Of a stretch of DNA of 64,000 bases, positions 9,549-21,395 are shown piece by piece. The position numbers and the translations under genes are program-made. How positions within the stretch are numbered: the stretch's first letter is position 1; each line of letters opens with the position of its first letter. The notes beneath the pieces are model-generated. The model was not told the origin of the DNA. It searched no databases and saw only the letters and a program-made list of their open reading frames with translations. The DNA comes from Setoptus koraiensis (taxonomy: Eukaryota > Arthropoda), in contig CM106586.1 in NCBI GenBank assembly GCA_048013815.1, positions 24,469,334-24,533,333 on the forward strand, given 5' to 3'.

Positions 9549-10417
9549 GGGTGTTCTTGCGATTAGGTCCCCACTCAGATTTCGATGAAACTTCACACAT
9601 GGGTCCCGTAGGGGCCCCATATCATGGAATGAGTAGACCGGAAGCCAGGAAACTTCCGGTTCCGGAGTTACCAAAAGATCGAGATAGAGCTTTGAAAATT
9701 CATAATCGGATAGATGACGCCTAGCGGAGCACGATGAAATCAAAATTAATCTTCTGCCGCTTCCGGTTACCTAGATATAGCTGTTTAACGCAAAAAAGGG
9801 TGTGGCCGGGCCCTGTGCGGTCGCGATGAGCGGACCCATCCTGTGCCTCGTGCGCGCAACACCCTGTATCCATGTCTGTTTCGGTCATTTTAACCCTGAA
9901 TATCAACGAATTAGTTGGTTCGTTCACTCTTCCCGCCTGCAGCTCTGTTTGGATTGCAGTCATGTGAGCGGAGGGTAGAGGGCGCAGCCCGATACCCGAA
10001 GCGCTCATCAACCCTACCCGAAGGGTTCCCGTCGCACGCAGTCGTCGCGGTAGCGACGACGGAGATGTGACGGCCTCCAGAATACGAGGCCGCAGGCCGA
10101 GTTCTCAGACACACCGCATGTGCATCCCTGAGCGCAGCGAAGCAATAATTTGGTCACTTCCGGTATTCTAACCCCAGTAATATCTCTATATCTCGAAAAC
10201 CGGAAGTCGCACAGAGCTGAAAATTATGTCATCGTGTTCATCGTAGCTTGAAACGTCTCTGTAGTGAATTTCAGAGCTCTAGCTTTAACTTTATGTAAAA
10301 CCGGAACCGGAAGTTTCCTGGCTTCCGGACCACTTTTTTCGTCTTAGTTAGGTCAGAATAGACCTATACCGGAAGTTTCATCAAGATCCGGTTGGGGACC
10401 TAATCGCTAGAACAACC
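9549..10417. mobile_element. Non-autonomous TIR element 2 (869 bp, 8-bp TSD)
   Basis: The ends are GGGTGTTCTTGCGATTAGG and an inverted GGTTGTTCTAGCGATTAGG. The flanking duplication is AATTTCGT (9541-9548 and 10418-10425). It shares with element 1 the end pattern GGGTnTTCT, the subterminal block GATGAAACTTCACACA, GGAAACTTCCGGTTCCGG sequences and the 160-bp hairpin module. The outermost 30 bp and much of the remaining interior have diverged. No transposase is encoded. The two elements are therefore different subfamilies of one transposon family inserted 160 bp apart. Confidence 0.9.
9951..10110. other. 160-bp four-hairpin module, copy 2
   Basis: Same order and stems as copy 1: hairpin A at 9973-9997, B at 10010-10027, C at 10041-10060 with loop GGTA, and D at 10071-10092 with loop CAGAATAC. 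The only change outside C and D is CACGTG to CATGTG near the left edge. All four stems are unchanged. Confidence 0.75.
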
Positions 10418-10434
10418 AATTTCGTTTATTATTT

Positions 10435-10735
10435 GGGTTACCCGGGTGTCCCGGGTGACCCAGTGGGTCGAGAAGGGTCGAGAAGGGCTGCCCGGGTCGA
10501 CCCATGGGTGAAATTGGGTGAAAATGGCTGACCCGGGTGACCCAGTGGGTGAAAAATGGGTCAAGATGGGTTGCCCGGGTCGCCCAGCGGGTAGAACTGG
10601 GCGAAAATGAGCTACCCGGCTCGCCCGTGGGTCAATTTGATGGGTGGGTCGGGGTGGGTCGACCCATGGGCAGACATTTACCCACTGGGTCGCGCCAGTG
10701 GGAAGGCAGATGGGCGACCCAAAATGGGTCACCCA
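10435..10735. repeat. GGGTGACCCAGTGGGT-type minisatellite
   Basis: A degenerate array of GGGT and its complement ACCC in the pattern GGGTGACCCAGTGGGT, GGGTCGACCCATGGGT and so on. The motif is locally palindromic and can fold on itself. Both-strand open frames here are repeat translations. The array begins 18 bp after the second TIR element. Confidence 0.85.
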
Positions 10736-10739
10736 CTAG

Positions 10740-13115
10740 CCTGCGCCACCATCACTACTCACACCTACGGTAGTAGGGACGCGGGTATAGAAGGCGTGAC
10801 ACGTGGAGGCAATGTGCGGGCTTTGATGCCCCAACGGTGTCATACATGCTAGTGTGCGGTATGCCAATCTAGCAGTGCAAGTGAGCTCGCGCACCATAAC
10901 AAGAAGCGACTCAAACTCATGGCTCATCATGAGTCATGGGCGAGACGAAAACCCATGAAGCAACTCGTCGACTCGTATTCACTCTCTATTGGCAATGGCA
11001 AAGGTGGCCAACGAGAGATGCTAATGTGTGCGTTCTTGTTGTTGTTGTTGTTACTGTCGCTGTTTATGGTGCCTGCATCTTGCAAACTCAATGCAAGACA
11101 CAGCTCCTCACATGACCGTAGACTATTCTTTAGAACTGCACAATATCATCTCATGCTCATCTCTCCAGTGAATCGTCTTCTATCCGTTAATTGAGCCCAA
11201 ATTGAGGTGAATTATTCACGGTGAATAATTTCTACGAAACACGCCACAGTCCGCTTCACTTGTTGAGCGGCTGACCTGTGCCTTCCACTGAACTGTGTCA
11301 ATTTGCCATCCAACCAATACCACATTCCTATTAGCTTGACATAACCAAGCCCAACTTAACAGCTAATCTGCTAGGCCACGGCGAGCCGTCTCTGTTGAGG
11401 TGCACTTTACTTGAACAAATAACTTCGCACTTCAGAAGTGGACAAACTTTAACTTGAATTCTGCAAGCTACTTATCGAGGATCGAGCTACTAACTCCTGT
11501 CAGACACGAGCAAATCATGTTTTTGTTTGTTTCTCGATATCTCAATTTCAATCTTCCGCAATCCTGCAAACAACTTCTTGCCTCAAACATTACCTGTGCA
11601 TTTACCTTTACACATAACACACTTAACAGGTATTGCTTTAAGATGAATAAAAGTAGCTCAATTGATACATGAGTGTTAGTATGAAGCTCTTCCCTTATCC
11701 TATTAATGGCCATACCATTGACACAATACGTGTTTGCATTTGGTTAAGGCGACGACATGACTCACTCCCTCTATCTCTCTCCAATATTGGCTTTCTTTGC
11801 CTGCTAGACAACAGAAAAATAATTACTCTCGCAAAAGGAATGAGTATCATGTTTGCAACAACAACAACTCTTTGATATCTCTTCTTTTTCACATGTTTCA
11901 TTGATGAACTCAACAACAGCTCGTGAGACTGCTTCCTGTTCTCTTTAAATCACACCTCACTGCTTCTCAACGAGATTACCGCCATGCAGTAGTTTCTCTT
12001 TTGTTGCGCGTTACTAAATTCGTGATTGTCATTTTTGTATGTTTGTTAGTTTCGCAAAAGGCTGTAACATGTAATGATACATGAATATACTAACGATCAA
12101 TCAGGTAATAACTATCATTCAATTCTAAATCCATCATTATGATACCTTTACTGGTAATGAGACATTACCAGATCCATGTAACCAACTCAATCCAATCCAT
12201 CATATATGTGTGCGTACATTACCATACTTCCGTCATCTCATTAGCAATAAAAATACATTAGGCGTGTGCTAGCGTGCAAAATACTAGCTAGCTCACCAGA
12301 CCAATGTGAAAGCTAAGTGAAATTAAATATATTTAATTGATCTAACAAGGCACGATACCAATGTCGTGTCTTGTCAGGATTACCACCTGACACAAAGCTG
12401 GCAGCTATTTGTCGTCAAAGGGTTAAGATAAATTTAGCCTCAGATTCTTGTTATTTCTTCGTTCGTTACATTGGTAGAATGGAAATCAAACTAAGAAATT
12501 TGCATACCTGTCCGCGATGCTGATGTTAACAATAGTCATTGTTAAACTAGTATTCACGCTTTGGATTACATAGACTTTTGTACAAGCTTACTATTGTATA
12601 ACAGTTTTGTGTTTATTGCTCTTGTTACCTATTAACACGGTGTCATGAAATAGAATGACAGCTACAATAGTAAGATGATGTCCAGACTAAGATTCTAGGA
12701 ACGACGCAACAGAAAAAAACCACGAACCCAAATACTATACGGAGGTCTCGCGCAGCATTATGGTACTCTAGTGAAGACGTTCTATTGTTCAAAAATACAA
12801 TACAATAATATATTCTAGCAGCATTCACTCGGTAGTTGGTATTGCAGTAAAAGTTATCGTAGCTGAAATTGCACAGTTATTTAGCTTAATTGTGCAAAAC
12901 GTTTATGTGTGAAATTACATTACATTAGAGCATCACATCCTGCCAAACTTATGGTGTTTATACAAGGATTTGTTTCAGTATAAAAAATTGAGATACAAAA
13001 GTTTGTTTATCATGATTTATCTCAGGTTGTTTGTTTGACCTTTGATGTATATAAATATATATAAAAAGTAATCAATGACAAGTAATAAAATTAGTGCGAA
13101 GTGGTAGTTAGTTAT
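10740..13115. other. Gene-free interval
   Basis: I see no supported gene. A frame at 11018-11194 begins with a leucine run that looks like a signal peptide (MLMCAFLLLLLLLSLF). The run is encoded by a GTT repeat, and GTT repeats are common throughout the window, so it is not called. Short AT-rich repeats occur near 13050-13075. Confidence 0.5.
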
Positions 13116-16100
13116 CTATCTATAACTGTTTTGCATATTCAAATTAGATTGTTTTAACATCATCTGAGTTTGGCACTGGTATATTTCTTGAGGGGGCAAC
13201 TGGTTCTGACCACCATTCATGAAAATCTGTTGATAATTTGACTTGCTCGCCGGTTGATTCAAACTAGATTGACCTGGAACAACATTCATAATGGACGAGT
13301 TGTATGGCAGCGCAGACATGCTGGTTGATTGAGCAACACCAGATTGAGCAAAAATAGTTCTGTTACCTTGAGATATTGATGTGTTTTGAGAGTATTGCAA
13401 TTGTTTGTTGGCGTAAGTAGTTTGTTGGGTTTTAGCGAGTGCGTTCTGTTGGTTGATATTAAATTCTACGGATTTACGCTTTTTACAACCTTCTTGCCGG
13501 GGAGTTCTATCAGCCTCGCTACAAGCGACACTGACGTAGTCCTTTATTTGTTGAGCGATTTGAGGTGCCTTTTTGAAATTAGATAACAATTGAGGATAAT
13601 TAATTGATGATATCTAATTTAAGAAATGCATCTTTTTGGAAGTAACTGTCATTACACTTACTTGTTTTGAGTAGAATATGTACTTAACCAACTTATCGGA
13701 TGACATCTTAGATATCAACAGAAGATAATTCTTTGAGCTATACTCCAACATGGAGCGATATTCGCATCCTGCAAGAACCTCCTACATGGGAAAACATTAA
13801 AAATACAAAAAAAAAATATCAGTACTTAAAAATTATACCAAACAAGAGCTATATGTAATATTTCATTAAACCTACCTTTGTCTTTGAGGCCAATATATGG
13901 AGACCACTTTGATCGATTGCTAACCAAAGCTCTCTAGGCCAAGCTGACGCGAACATTTGTTCGGCTTCATATATTGAGGCTCTGTGCAACAAAATTGATC
14001 CGTTACTGAAAGCATTCGCATAATTGGCACGAGCAAATGATTCGATGAGGTTGAAGAATGCAACTTTGGCTTCCGATTTAGTCATGTCTCTCATAGCTTG
14101 ATGATGAATCGCGATATCTTGAAGTGGTATCATCTTGTGGGTTCTTTGAGGCATCATTTCCATCCACTTTGTACAATAAAGACTGTCAGCCGATCTAGAT
14201 GGAATCTGTAAATTTGAGATTTGACCACCGCAGTCTATTTGTGTCTTCAAAGCACACAAATATGCACCTTCTCCTTTATCAAGTGGAAATCTATCCTGCC
14301 TGATATTTGTGATTACTTGATGATACAATAGCTGTTTCTCTACTGGATCATCTAAATCCACATTGCTCGAGGTGAAGAGATATTTCTTAAAAATGAATAG
14401 GTGAACCCTATTCTTAGTTATGGTGCTCATCGGTGCATTGAATGATCCAGAAGCGTTCGATCTAGTATCACTATTGCTATTCATCTGTTGCATGTGGCGT
14501 TGGAGTTCCTCCTCTTGCCTCTCTTTGTGCCATAGCTCCCAATAGGATATTGCGTCACCAACTTTTTCATTTGGCTGTAACACTTGCTCAGAATGATCAT
14601 CTAATGGTTGAAACAGCGCATAACCGTCTGCATTCTTTCTCAGACCGATCTTCAGTTTGATTTGCTCTACCACTTTTCCGATGGTGACACAAGGACCAAA
14701 CTCAACTGTTTGACGCTGTCCATCTAAGAAATAAACAGTTGCATTGATTTGCCTGCAATTTATTGTACTGAGGATTTCGGATTCTGAAGGCACCAACTTT
14801 CTTCCTTTTGTCTCCATCGTTCCTTGTAGATTCCTTAGAGTAAATTGAGCGTATTGACCTTCATCTGTTACTTGATCAAGTGAACATCGCCTAAGGTGAG
14901 AATACAGATATCTAAGAATTTTTCTATCACTTGGATAAGTAACACTACATGCTAATGCTAGTAATTGCCAATGACGAGTATTGATTTGACTATTTGGATC
15001 TGGATGGTCAGTTGTTTGCTTAATAAGTTGCAAGAAGAATTCATTACGCAATATGTCAGCATCCTTCCTCAAACATCTATCTAAAATTCCTTGAGCTAGT
15101 TTTATTTGCTCGCTTTGGTTGATTGGGCGTGGGCAAACATCATAAATCTCTGTTGAAGAAGAAGATGATGGACTACCATTTTTAGCTATAGTTGACAGAC
15201 TCTGTTGGCTAGCTATACCGGAATCAATGGAGCCTGAATCACCGGATGATGTACCCATAGATGAGTCTATGGTTGAATAATCAGAATTTAGAATGTTCAA
15301 GCCCGAATAGGTCAAAATCGAATTGAAGTTTGCCAGAGCGGTTTCCTCCAAATCTCTATCATATATTATTAATAGACTGTTATTAAGAGGATATTTACTA
15401 TATGCCCAGTAACTATGAGGATATTGCTTAGTCCACCCATCGATATCTTTGGCCGTTGTAGCACCTCCGAGCATCGACTCTTTCGTTTCGTAGATGTTCT
15501 GATTGGATTCATTATAAACACCATAATCCGAGTATGTATGGGACAATTCGATTTTATCTCTACATGTGTCATAGATAGACTCAGCTTTATTCCTTTCAGC
15601 TTTAGATTTGCTAGAAGACCACTTTCGCAATGTATTTCGCATAGAGCTATTCGCCAAATCCCCAATGGGGCTTCTAAGCATGCCCGACTTGCTGAGAGCG
15701 TGTCTGGCTATCTGGACATCTTGATGTAATCGCATTCGGTCCTCGAGCGTCATTTTCAATTTCCTTTTTCTACCCATAAGACAGGGGTCTATGATGAAAT
15801 CTGAGTCCGATTGTTGTGATGTATTGCTGTATCCTGTCCAATTAATACCATGAGCAGCCGAGTAGCTTGTAATCAATAGAGCAATATCCTCTTTATCTTT
15901 TGTCTGAAAAGTTAAGCACCTGAGTGTGGTGTTAGCGCGTTCCAGTAGATTTATTTGAAGCAGGTTTTCCTCAGTGTAGATAGTTATTTTCGGTTCAATT
16001 TCTTCATATCTGTAAAAATTGATTCTGTTCTTATGTTCTGTGTCCAGAATTTCAACACCCTCGAAATTTACACTCAGAAAAACTTGAGGTCCAATCATTT

Positions 16101-16176
16101 GATAGCCAAGATATGTGGCGCTATAAAGACTGGATCCATAAAGTCGACAATGTTGCATGGTCAACGATAGATAACG
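13116..16176 (-). CDS. MyTH4-FERM tail of an unconventional myosin (3' half)
   Basis: Three coding exons are visible: 13876-16176 (open into the assembly gap), 13662-13781, and 13113-13613 trimmed at the stop at 13116. They have GT-AG sites (AAG|gtaggt, CAA|gtaagt, cccatgtag|GAG) and all junctions are phase 0, giving 972 residues. From the N side they show a FERM C-lobe (about 15,795-16,176). Next is a MyTH4 domain (about 14,880-15,410; YSKYPLNNSLL, then LRNEFFLQLIKQTT and HWQLLALACSVTYP) carrying a serine-rich insert. A second FERM follows (F1 from about 14,760, F2 from about 14,420, F3 through the last two exons), then a Q/N-rich tail. FERM-MyTH4-FERM with no SH3 between fits the tail of class XXII, XV or VII-like myosins. 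PLEKHH/MAX-1 proteins have only one FERM. Such tails bind cargo or microtubules while the motor walks on actin. Motor, IQ and first MyTH4 are not in the window. Confidence 0.85.
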
Positions 16177-16676
16177 NNNNNNNNNNNNNNNNNNNNNNNN
16201 NNNNNNNNNNNNNNNNNNNNNNNNNNNNNNNNNNNNNNNNNNNNNNNNNNNNNNNNNNNNNNNNNNNNNNNNNNNNNNNNNNNNNNNNNNNNNNNNNNNN
16301 NNNNNNNNNNNNNNNNNNNNNNNNNNNNNNNNNNNNNNNNNNNNNNNNNNNNNNNNNNNNNNNNNNNNNNNNNNNNNNNNNNNNNNNNNNNNNNNNNNNN
16401 NNNNNNNNNNNNNNNNNNNNNNNNNNNNNNNNNNNNNNNNNNNNNNNNNNNNNNNNNNNNNNNNNNNNNNNNNNNNNNNNNNNNNNNNNNNNNNNNNNNN
16501 NNNNNNNNNNNNNNNNNNNNNNNNNNNNNNNNNNNNNNNNNNNNNNNNNNNNNNNNNNNNNNNNNNNNNNNNNNNNNNNNNNNNNNNNNNNNNNNNNNNN
16601 NNNNNNNNNNNNNNNNNNNNNNNNNNNNNNNNNNNNNNNNNNNNNNNNNNNNNNNNNNNNNNNNNNNNNNNNNNNN
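16177..16676. other. Assembly gap (500 N)
   Basis: Exactly 500 N bases, a typical placeholder length, so the true size is unknown. It truncates the myosin tail gene on one side and the RhoGEF DH domain on the other, both on the minus strand. Confidence 1.
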
Positions 16677-19600
16677 TTGCATTGGCTTCACTAACAAATC
16701 CATTAGTCTGAGACGTTCGCAATCCTTTCGGGTCTCACACCACTTTAGCGGCAGCAGCAGTTGTTGTCGTTGTTGTTGTTTTACAAAAAAGTCACGACGT
16801 CGATAAAGCGATTTGAGTTTGTTTGGTCGGTTGTTTAGTTGTCGTCGTGTGTCGATTGAGTGTCCAGATAAATGGTCTCGACAGAATGAGGCGTCCATCG
16901 GCAGAATGTGTTAAATGCAAGATGATCCAAAATAGTCTCACATGGTTTCAAATAGTTGATGACGAGATGGTGTTTCCGAGAAGACAAATTTCATTTTGTC
17001 ATTTTGATTGAATTTGTCGCAGACGAACCCATCAGCAAGCGGCCGGTCAATCAGTGAAGTAAAATTTCATAATAGTGATTGATAAATAAATAAGAGTTGT
17101 TGTGGATTTGGATGGCGCCCGATTTATTTGACCAATTGCAAGAGTTGATGACCATCATTTTCACGTTTCAGACAGTTGTTTTGTTGTGAGTGTCAGGTGA
17201 TTAGTTGTGATAATAAAGAGGAGAAAATAAAAGGGTCGTTTAGAGAGTGATTGTCATGGTGTGAGCGTACTGTATTTCAACCTAGTGATTTCAACGAATA
17301 CATTTGTTCCATCTCGTGAATAGTCCAGCAGCAGATTCAGAAATAATCGTATCAGAAACATACACAGTTTATATGTTTGGATACAGCATAATCGTCACTT
17401 CTGCGCGGACTGTGTCAGAGAAAATAAATAAATCCACTTTTCATTTTTTTTTTCTCTTGTTGTGCGTCATCAAGATTAATGGTTCACTCGAACACAAATT
17501 CATTTTTTGCGTTTATTTTGCGATAATATTGATAAATGGTCACAAATGACCCAATCATACTCACCACTACATAAGCCTTGTAGAGTTCGTTGTCGCGCTT
17601 GTTTTCTTTAACGTACCTAAGACACATTGAATGATCTAAGCAGTACTTGTAATAAGGCTGAAACAATTTGCTCATCTGAACCATGGTCAGCGAGACAAGC
17701 GAATGGTAAGTCAGTATTGGTCGTGTAAGTTTTTTGTGTTAGGTTTACGATAGACGCATTTCCTGGTTGGTGATGCCACTGCTTACCTGAAAGAAGCCAC
17801 TTCTCATTATCAGTGGGTCAAGAGGACATTTTAAAGCGCGCGATTTACTCAGCATTGGCAATAAGTGCACTGTCCAAAATTGACAATTTGCCGAATAAAT
17901 CTCGGTAATATTACTCAGCATTTTGTTTCTGTCAATCTGATAATAATAACGATATGATGTGTGTGAGAAAGTTGTTGTTGATTAACATGACATTTATAGG
18001 CAATTTAAGAAAGGCAACGCTAAATGTATGACAAGTGGCTAATGACAAGTGTTTAGTGTTGTAGCAAAAACAAACAGTAAGCTGCCTAGACAAAAAACAT
18101 ATCAGAAAAATCATTCTCAGATTGAATGGGAATGTTTAAAATGGGAAAAACAAGTGACCGAGTTTTCAGGCAATACGTGACAAAACGTAAATATGAGCGT
18201 TTTCCTCTGACGCTTATTCGACATAGATACAATTTGCACTGTATCGATAAAGGTGTGCAACATATGGGGGTGCTTGTCATATTAGTCAAGTAGTTACCTC
18301 GGTTAAGATGCAATTATTTTGAAGATTTATCAATGTTGCCAGAAACAAGTCTGCGATAACTTTCAGACGACGAACATAAAACACTTCGGTGGACAGTAAC
18401 TCCCAAATGGCGTCCTGTTGTATCTTGAGCTTATGTTCTAACTTATCACTATCTCTCACAATATCGGTCCATTGATTTTCCAGATAGAACAACTCGTCAA
18501 TGTTTCTATATATTTGACAAGCTGAACAACACGGACCGAATGAGCTCGGTATTATGGAGCTGTCATTTGTATCATCGGGTGGCATGGTCGTGTTGAAGCT
18601 GTCATTTTCATTATTGACATTGGCTGCTCTTATATTAGAATTGGTGGTGTTGTCGGTGGTATTGTTGTTGTCCAAACTGAGAGAGCTCGTTAAATTATCT
18701 AGACTAAACGATTTTTGGCACTGAAAACATCTTTGTCTGAACATCATTTTGGCTCTATGATGATTTTGGCCAGCTTGTTGTTGCTCTTTGCACATCGAAT
18801 GGTCCTCTTCAGATTGATAAGGCTGACCAGCTGTTTGTTGTTGCTGTTGTTGTTGCTGCTGCTGCTGTGGGTCTGCCTCCGTGCTGCTGTTATTGTTGTT
18901 TGCATTTGCATTGGTGGCACCGACTGACTGATTGCTACGTTGCTGCATCTTGCCGCTACTTCCGGTCAATTGGGACTGCTGAGATTGATTGGTTGATATT
19001 TGAGTGGATTTGGGCACTGTAGCAGATGGAAATCCAGCCAGATTTGTACCTGACGAGGTGCTCGAGCCACTGTTTGAAGTGCCCATACGAAAGTTAATGG
19101 CTGCATAACAATCAAAGCATTCATCGTTGCACTTTTTTCCATTTCCGGCCAAGCCAGATTCACCCACTAGGCGCAAGTGATCGCTCAGCATAGACAAAGC
19201 AATCGGTTGTTGCTCATTTGAATTGCCCTGGCTAGTTGATTCAATGCTATTGCGACAGCTAGACAGCTGACGATTTGCTTGATGTTGCATCGGCGAGCAA
19301 TAGCTGCCATTTTTGCCACCACTAAAGCCAGTGGTTGTTGCCGCTGTTGTTGTGTCGCCGGTGAAATTTTGACCACTGGAGGTCGACGACGATTGACGTT
19401 GATGATACAATTCGCGTGCTATTGAGGCGCTTACGCTGTAAGCGGATTCATGCTCTTCTACGCTACTTGACAACTGATGAGTTGGTTGCGATGATACGGA
19501 TGTAGTTGCCGCTGTCGATGGTTGCTGCTGATTAATTGCAGTGCCTACAACTCGCTGTTTATGAGTGCTGTTGTGATGCGGTGAAAAATTGGATTGATTA

Positions 19601-21329
19601 TTTAATTGCACTTGCTGTTTGTGTTTAGTATAAATGCTTTGATTGGCCAAATAAGCTGAATTGAAGCTGTGATGAGGACAGTGATAAATGGGGAATGAAT
19701 GATGCATTTCAATCAAATAATCAGGCTGATATTGATAGTGATTCCATGGCCCCGTTTTATTAGGTATCAATCTAGGCAATGTGGATGACGCAAACGAATT
19801 GCTGGAAGTGTGAGATGATTTATACGGGCCACGAGGTTGGTTAAAACGCGCATTAATATTTAACAATTCGTTCAAGTTTATAGTGGGTATACCATTGTTG
19901 GCATAGTTATTCAACAAATCGATTAGTCGTTCCATTCGTTGAGCGGCACTTAAACCAGTCAATGGACCGTCCGAATTGTTGCTGTGACTATCCGAATGAT
20001 CTGAATAATTATGGTGATACAACGAAGATTGTTGTTGTGCTTGATGAGGGTTGTGGATGGTGTTTTGATGACTTAACAAATTTGTATTTTGTTGTTGGAC
20101 AGAGTTTTTATCACCGCTAACGGCACTTGAATTTTGATCAGTATTGGTTGCATTGGTCGATTGCGACGACGATGATTTGCTGAATGGGTTCGAGAACAAG
20201 CCGCCTGTTCTGCGATGAAATGCACTGGTGGATTGATTGTTTGTCAAACTGTTATTATTAGCGCCCCCTGTCTGTTGTTGTTGATTTTTGTTGTGGTTGG
20301 CGCTATTTCCGGTTGAAGATTGACCAGCCAAGAGTTTGTTTTGTTGCGCTTGCGATTGTGAGGTTGAGCTCGACAAAGACAATGACAACTTTTGTCTAAT
20401 TGTGGTGGCCTTGGTTGCCACTGGCTGCTGTGCCACAGGCTGTTGATTGAGTGGCGGTGATTGTATTGGCGTTGTTTGTGTTGAACTAATTAGTGACGCA
20501 ACCGGCGATAATTGTTGTTTATTTCCGGTATTACCGGCAGTAACAGGTAAACAGGAAGATGATGACGAAATGCTGTCGTTGCTAGACACTCGCTCTATGC
20601 TTGCACTACCAAATGGTACTAACAAACTTGTGCTGACAGTGCTGGCCACCGGACCCAAATTAGAGGTGTCCACTGGTGTAGTTGTCAGTGTTGATGCCGT
20701 TGTTGTTGTTGTTGCTGTTGCGGTCGAAAATGATGATGTTGGCGGGGGTGGCAGTGGCGGTGGCGGACCCTTCACATTATTTCTGCGTCCGAATCCTATG
20801 GAAATAGTTGATCTACAAATTTGTTTGTCGCTACTATTGCCTGCGACCTGATGATCAGTTAAACTCAACGAGTTTGAAGAAGGTTGCTGCTGTTGAGTGC
20901 TGTTATTGTTGTCTTGATGATGAATTGTGTGTCTCTTACAAAACTGAGTCAATCTTTTCATCTGATGCATATGCTGATGCTGCTGCTGCTGCTGATTCTG
21001 ATTATTTAAATTATTGCCTGATTTATTCAGTTGCCAAATAGTCTGTTGTTGACTGATTGGCGACAATGATTCATTGGTGCCAATCGACGACGACGACATT
21101 GTTGTTGCCTTGTTCTGTTGCTGATTATAATTCATCTTGTTGTTTATTGGTGATTGATACGGCGACGGAATGCACTCATTTCCGGTCAGACATTGTTGAT
21201 TGCAGTCTTGATTATGCTGCTGATCGTATTGCTGTTGCTGTTGTTGTTGTTGCGGTTCATTGTTGCTTGTGACTGAGTGTTGGCCTCTGTCGACGAATGT
21301 ATTCATTGTATCAATATGTTTGTCGTCGT

Positions 21330-21395
<66 letters not shown>

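Noticed and set aside
10400-10852. Proteins encoded in the GGGT-rich region
   Set aside because: Frames on both strands simply translate the GC-rich minisatellite.
11018-11194. Signal-peptide-like neuropeptide precursor with a dibasic site
   Set aside because: The leucine core is a GTT microsatellite, common throughout this window. The remaining 35 residues match no peptide I know.
16161-16898. A single RhoGEF-myosin fusion read through the N gap
   Set aside because: The open frames across the gap exist only because N bases were translated. The DH and FERM parts belong to families not known to be fused, so two genes are the simpler reading.
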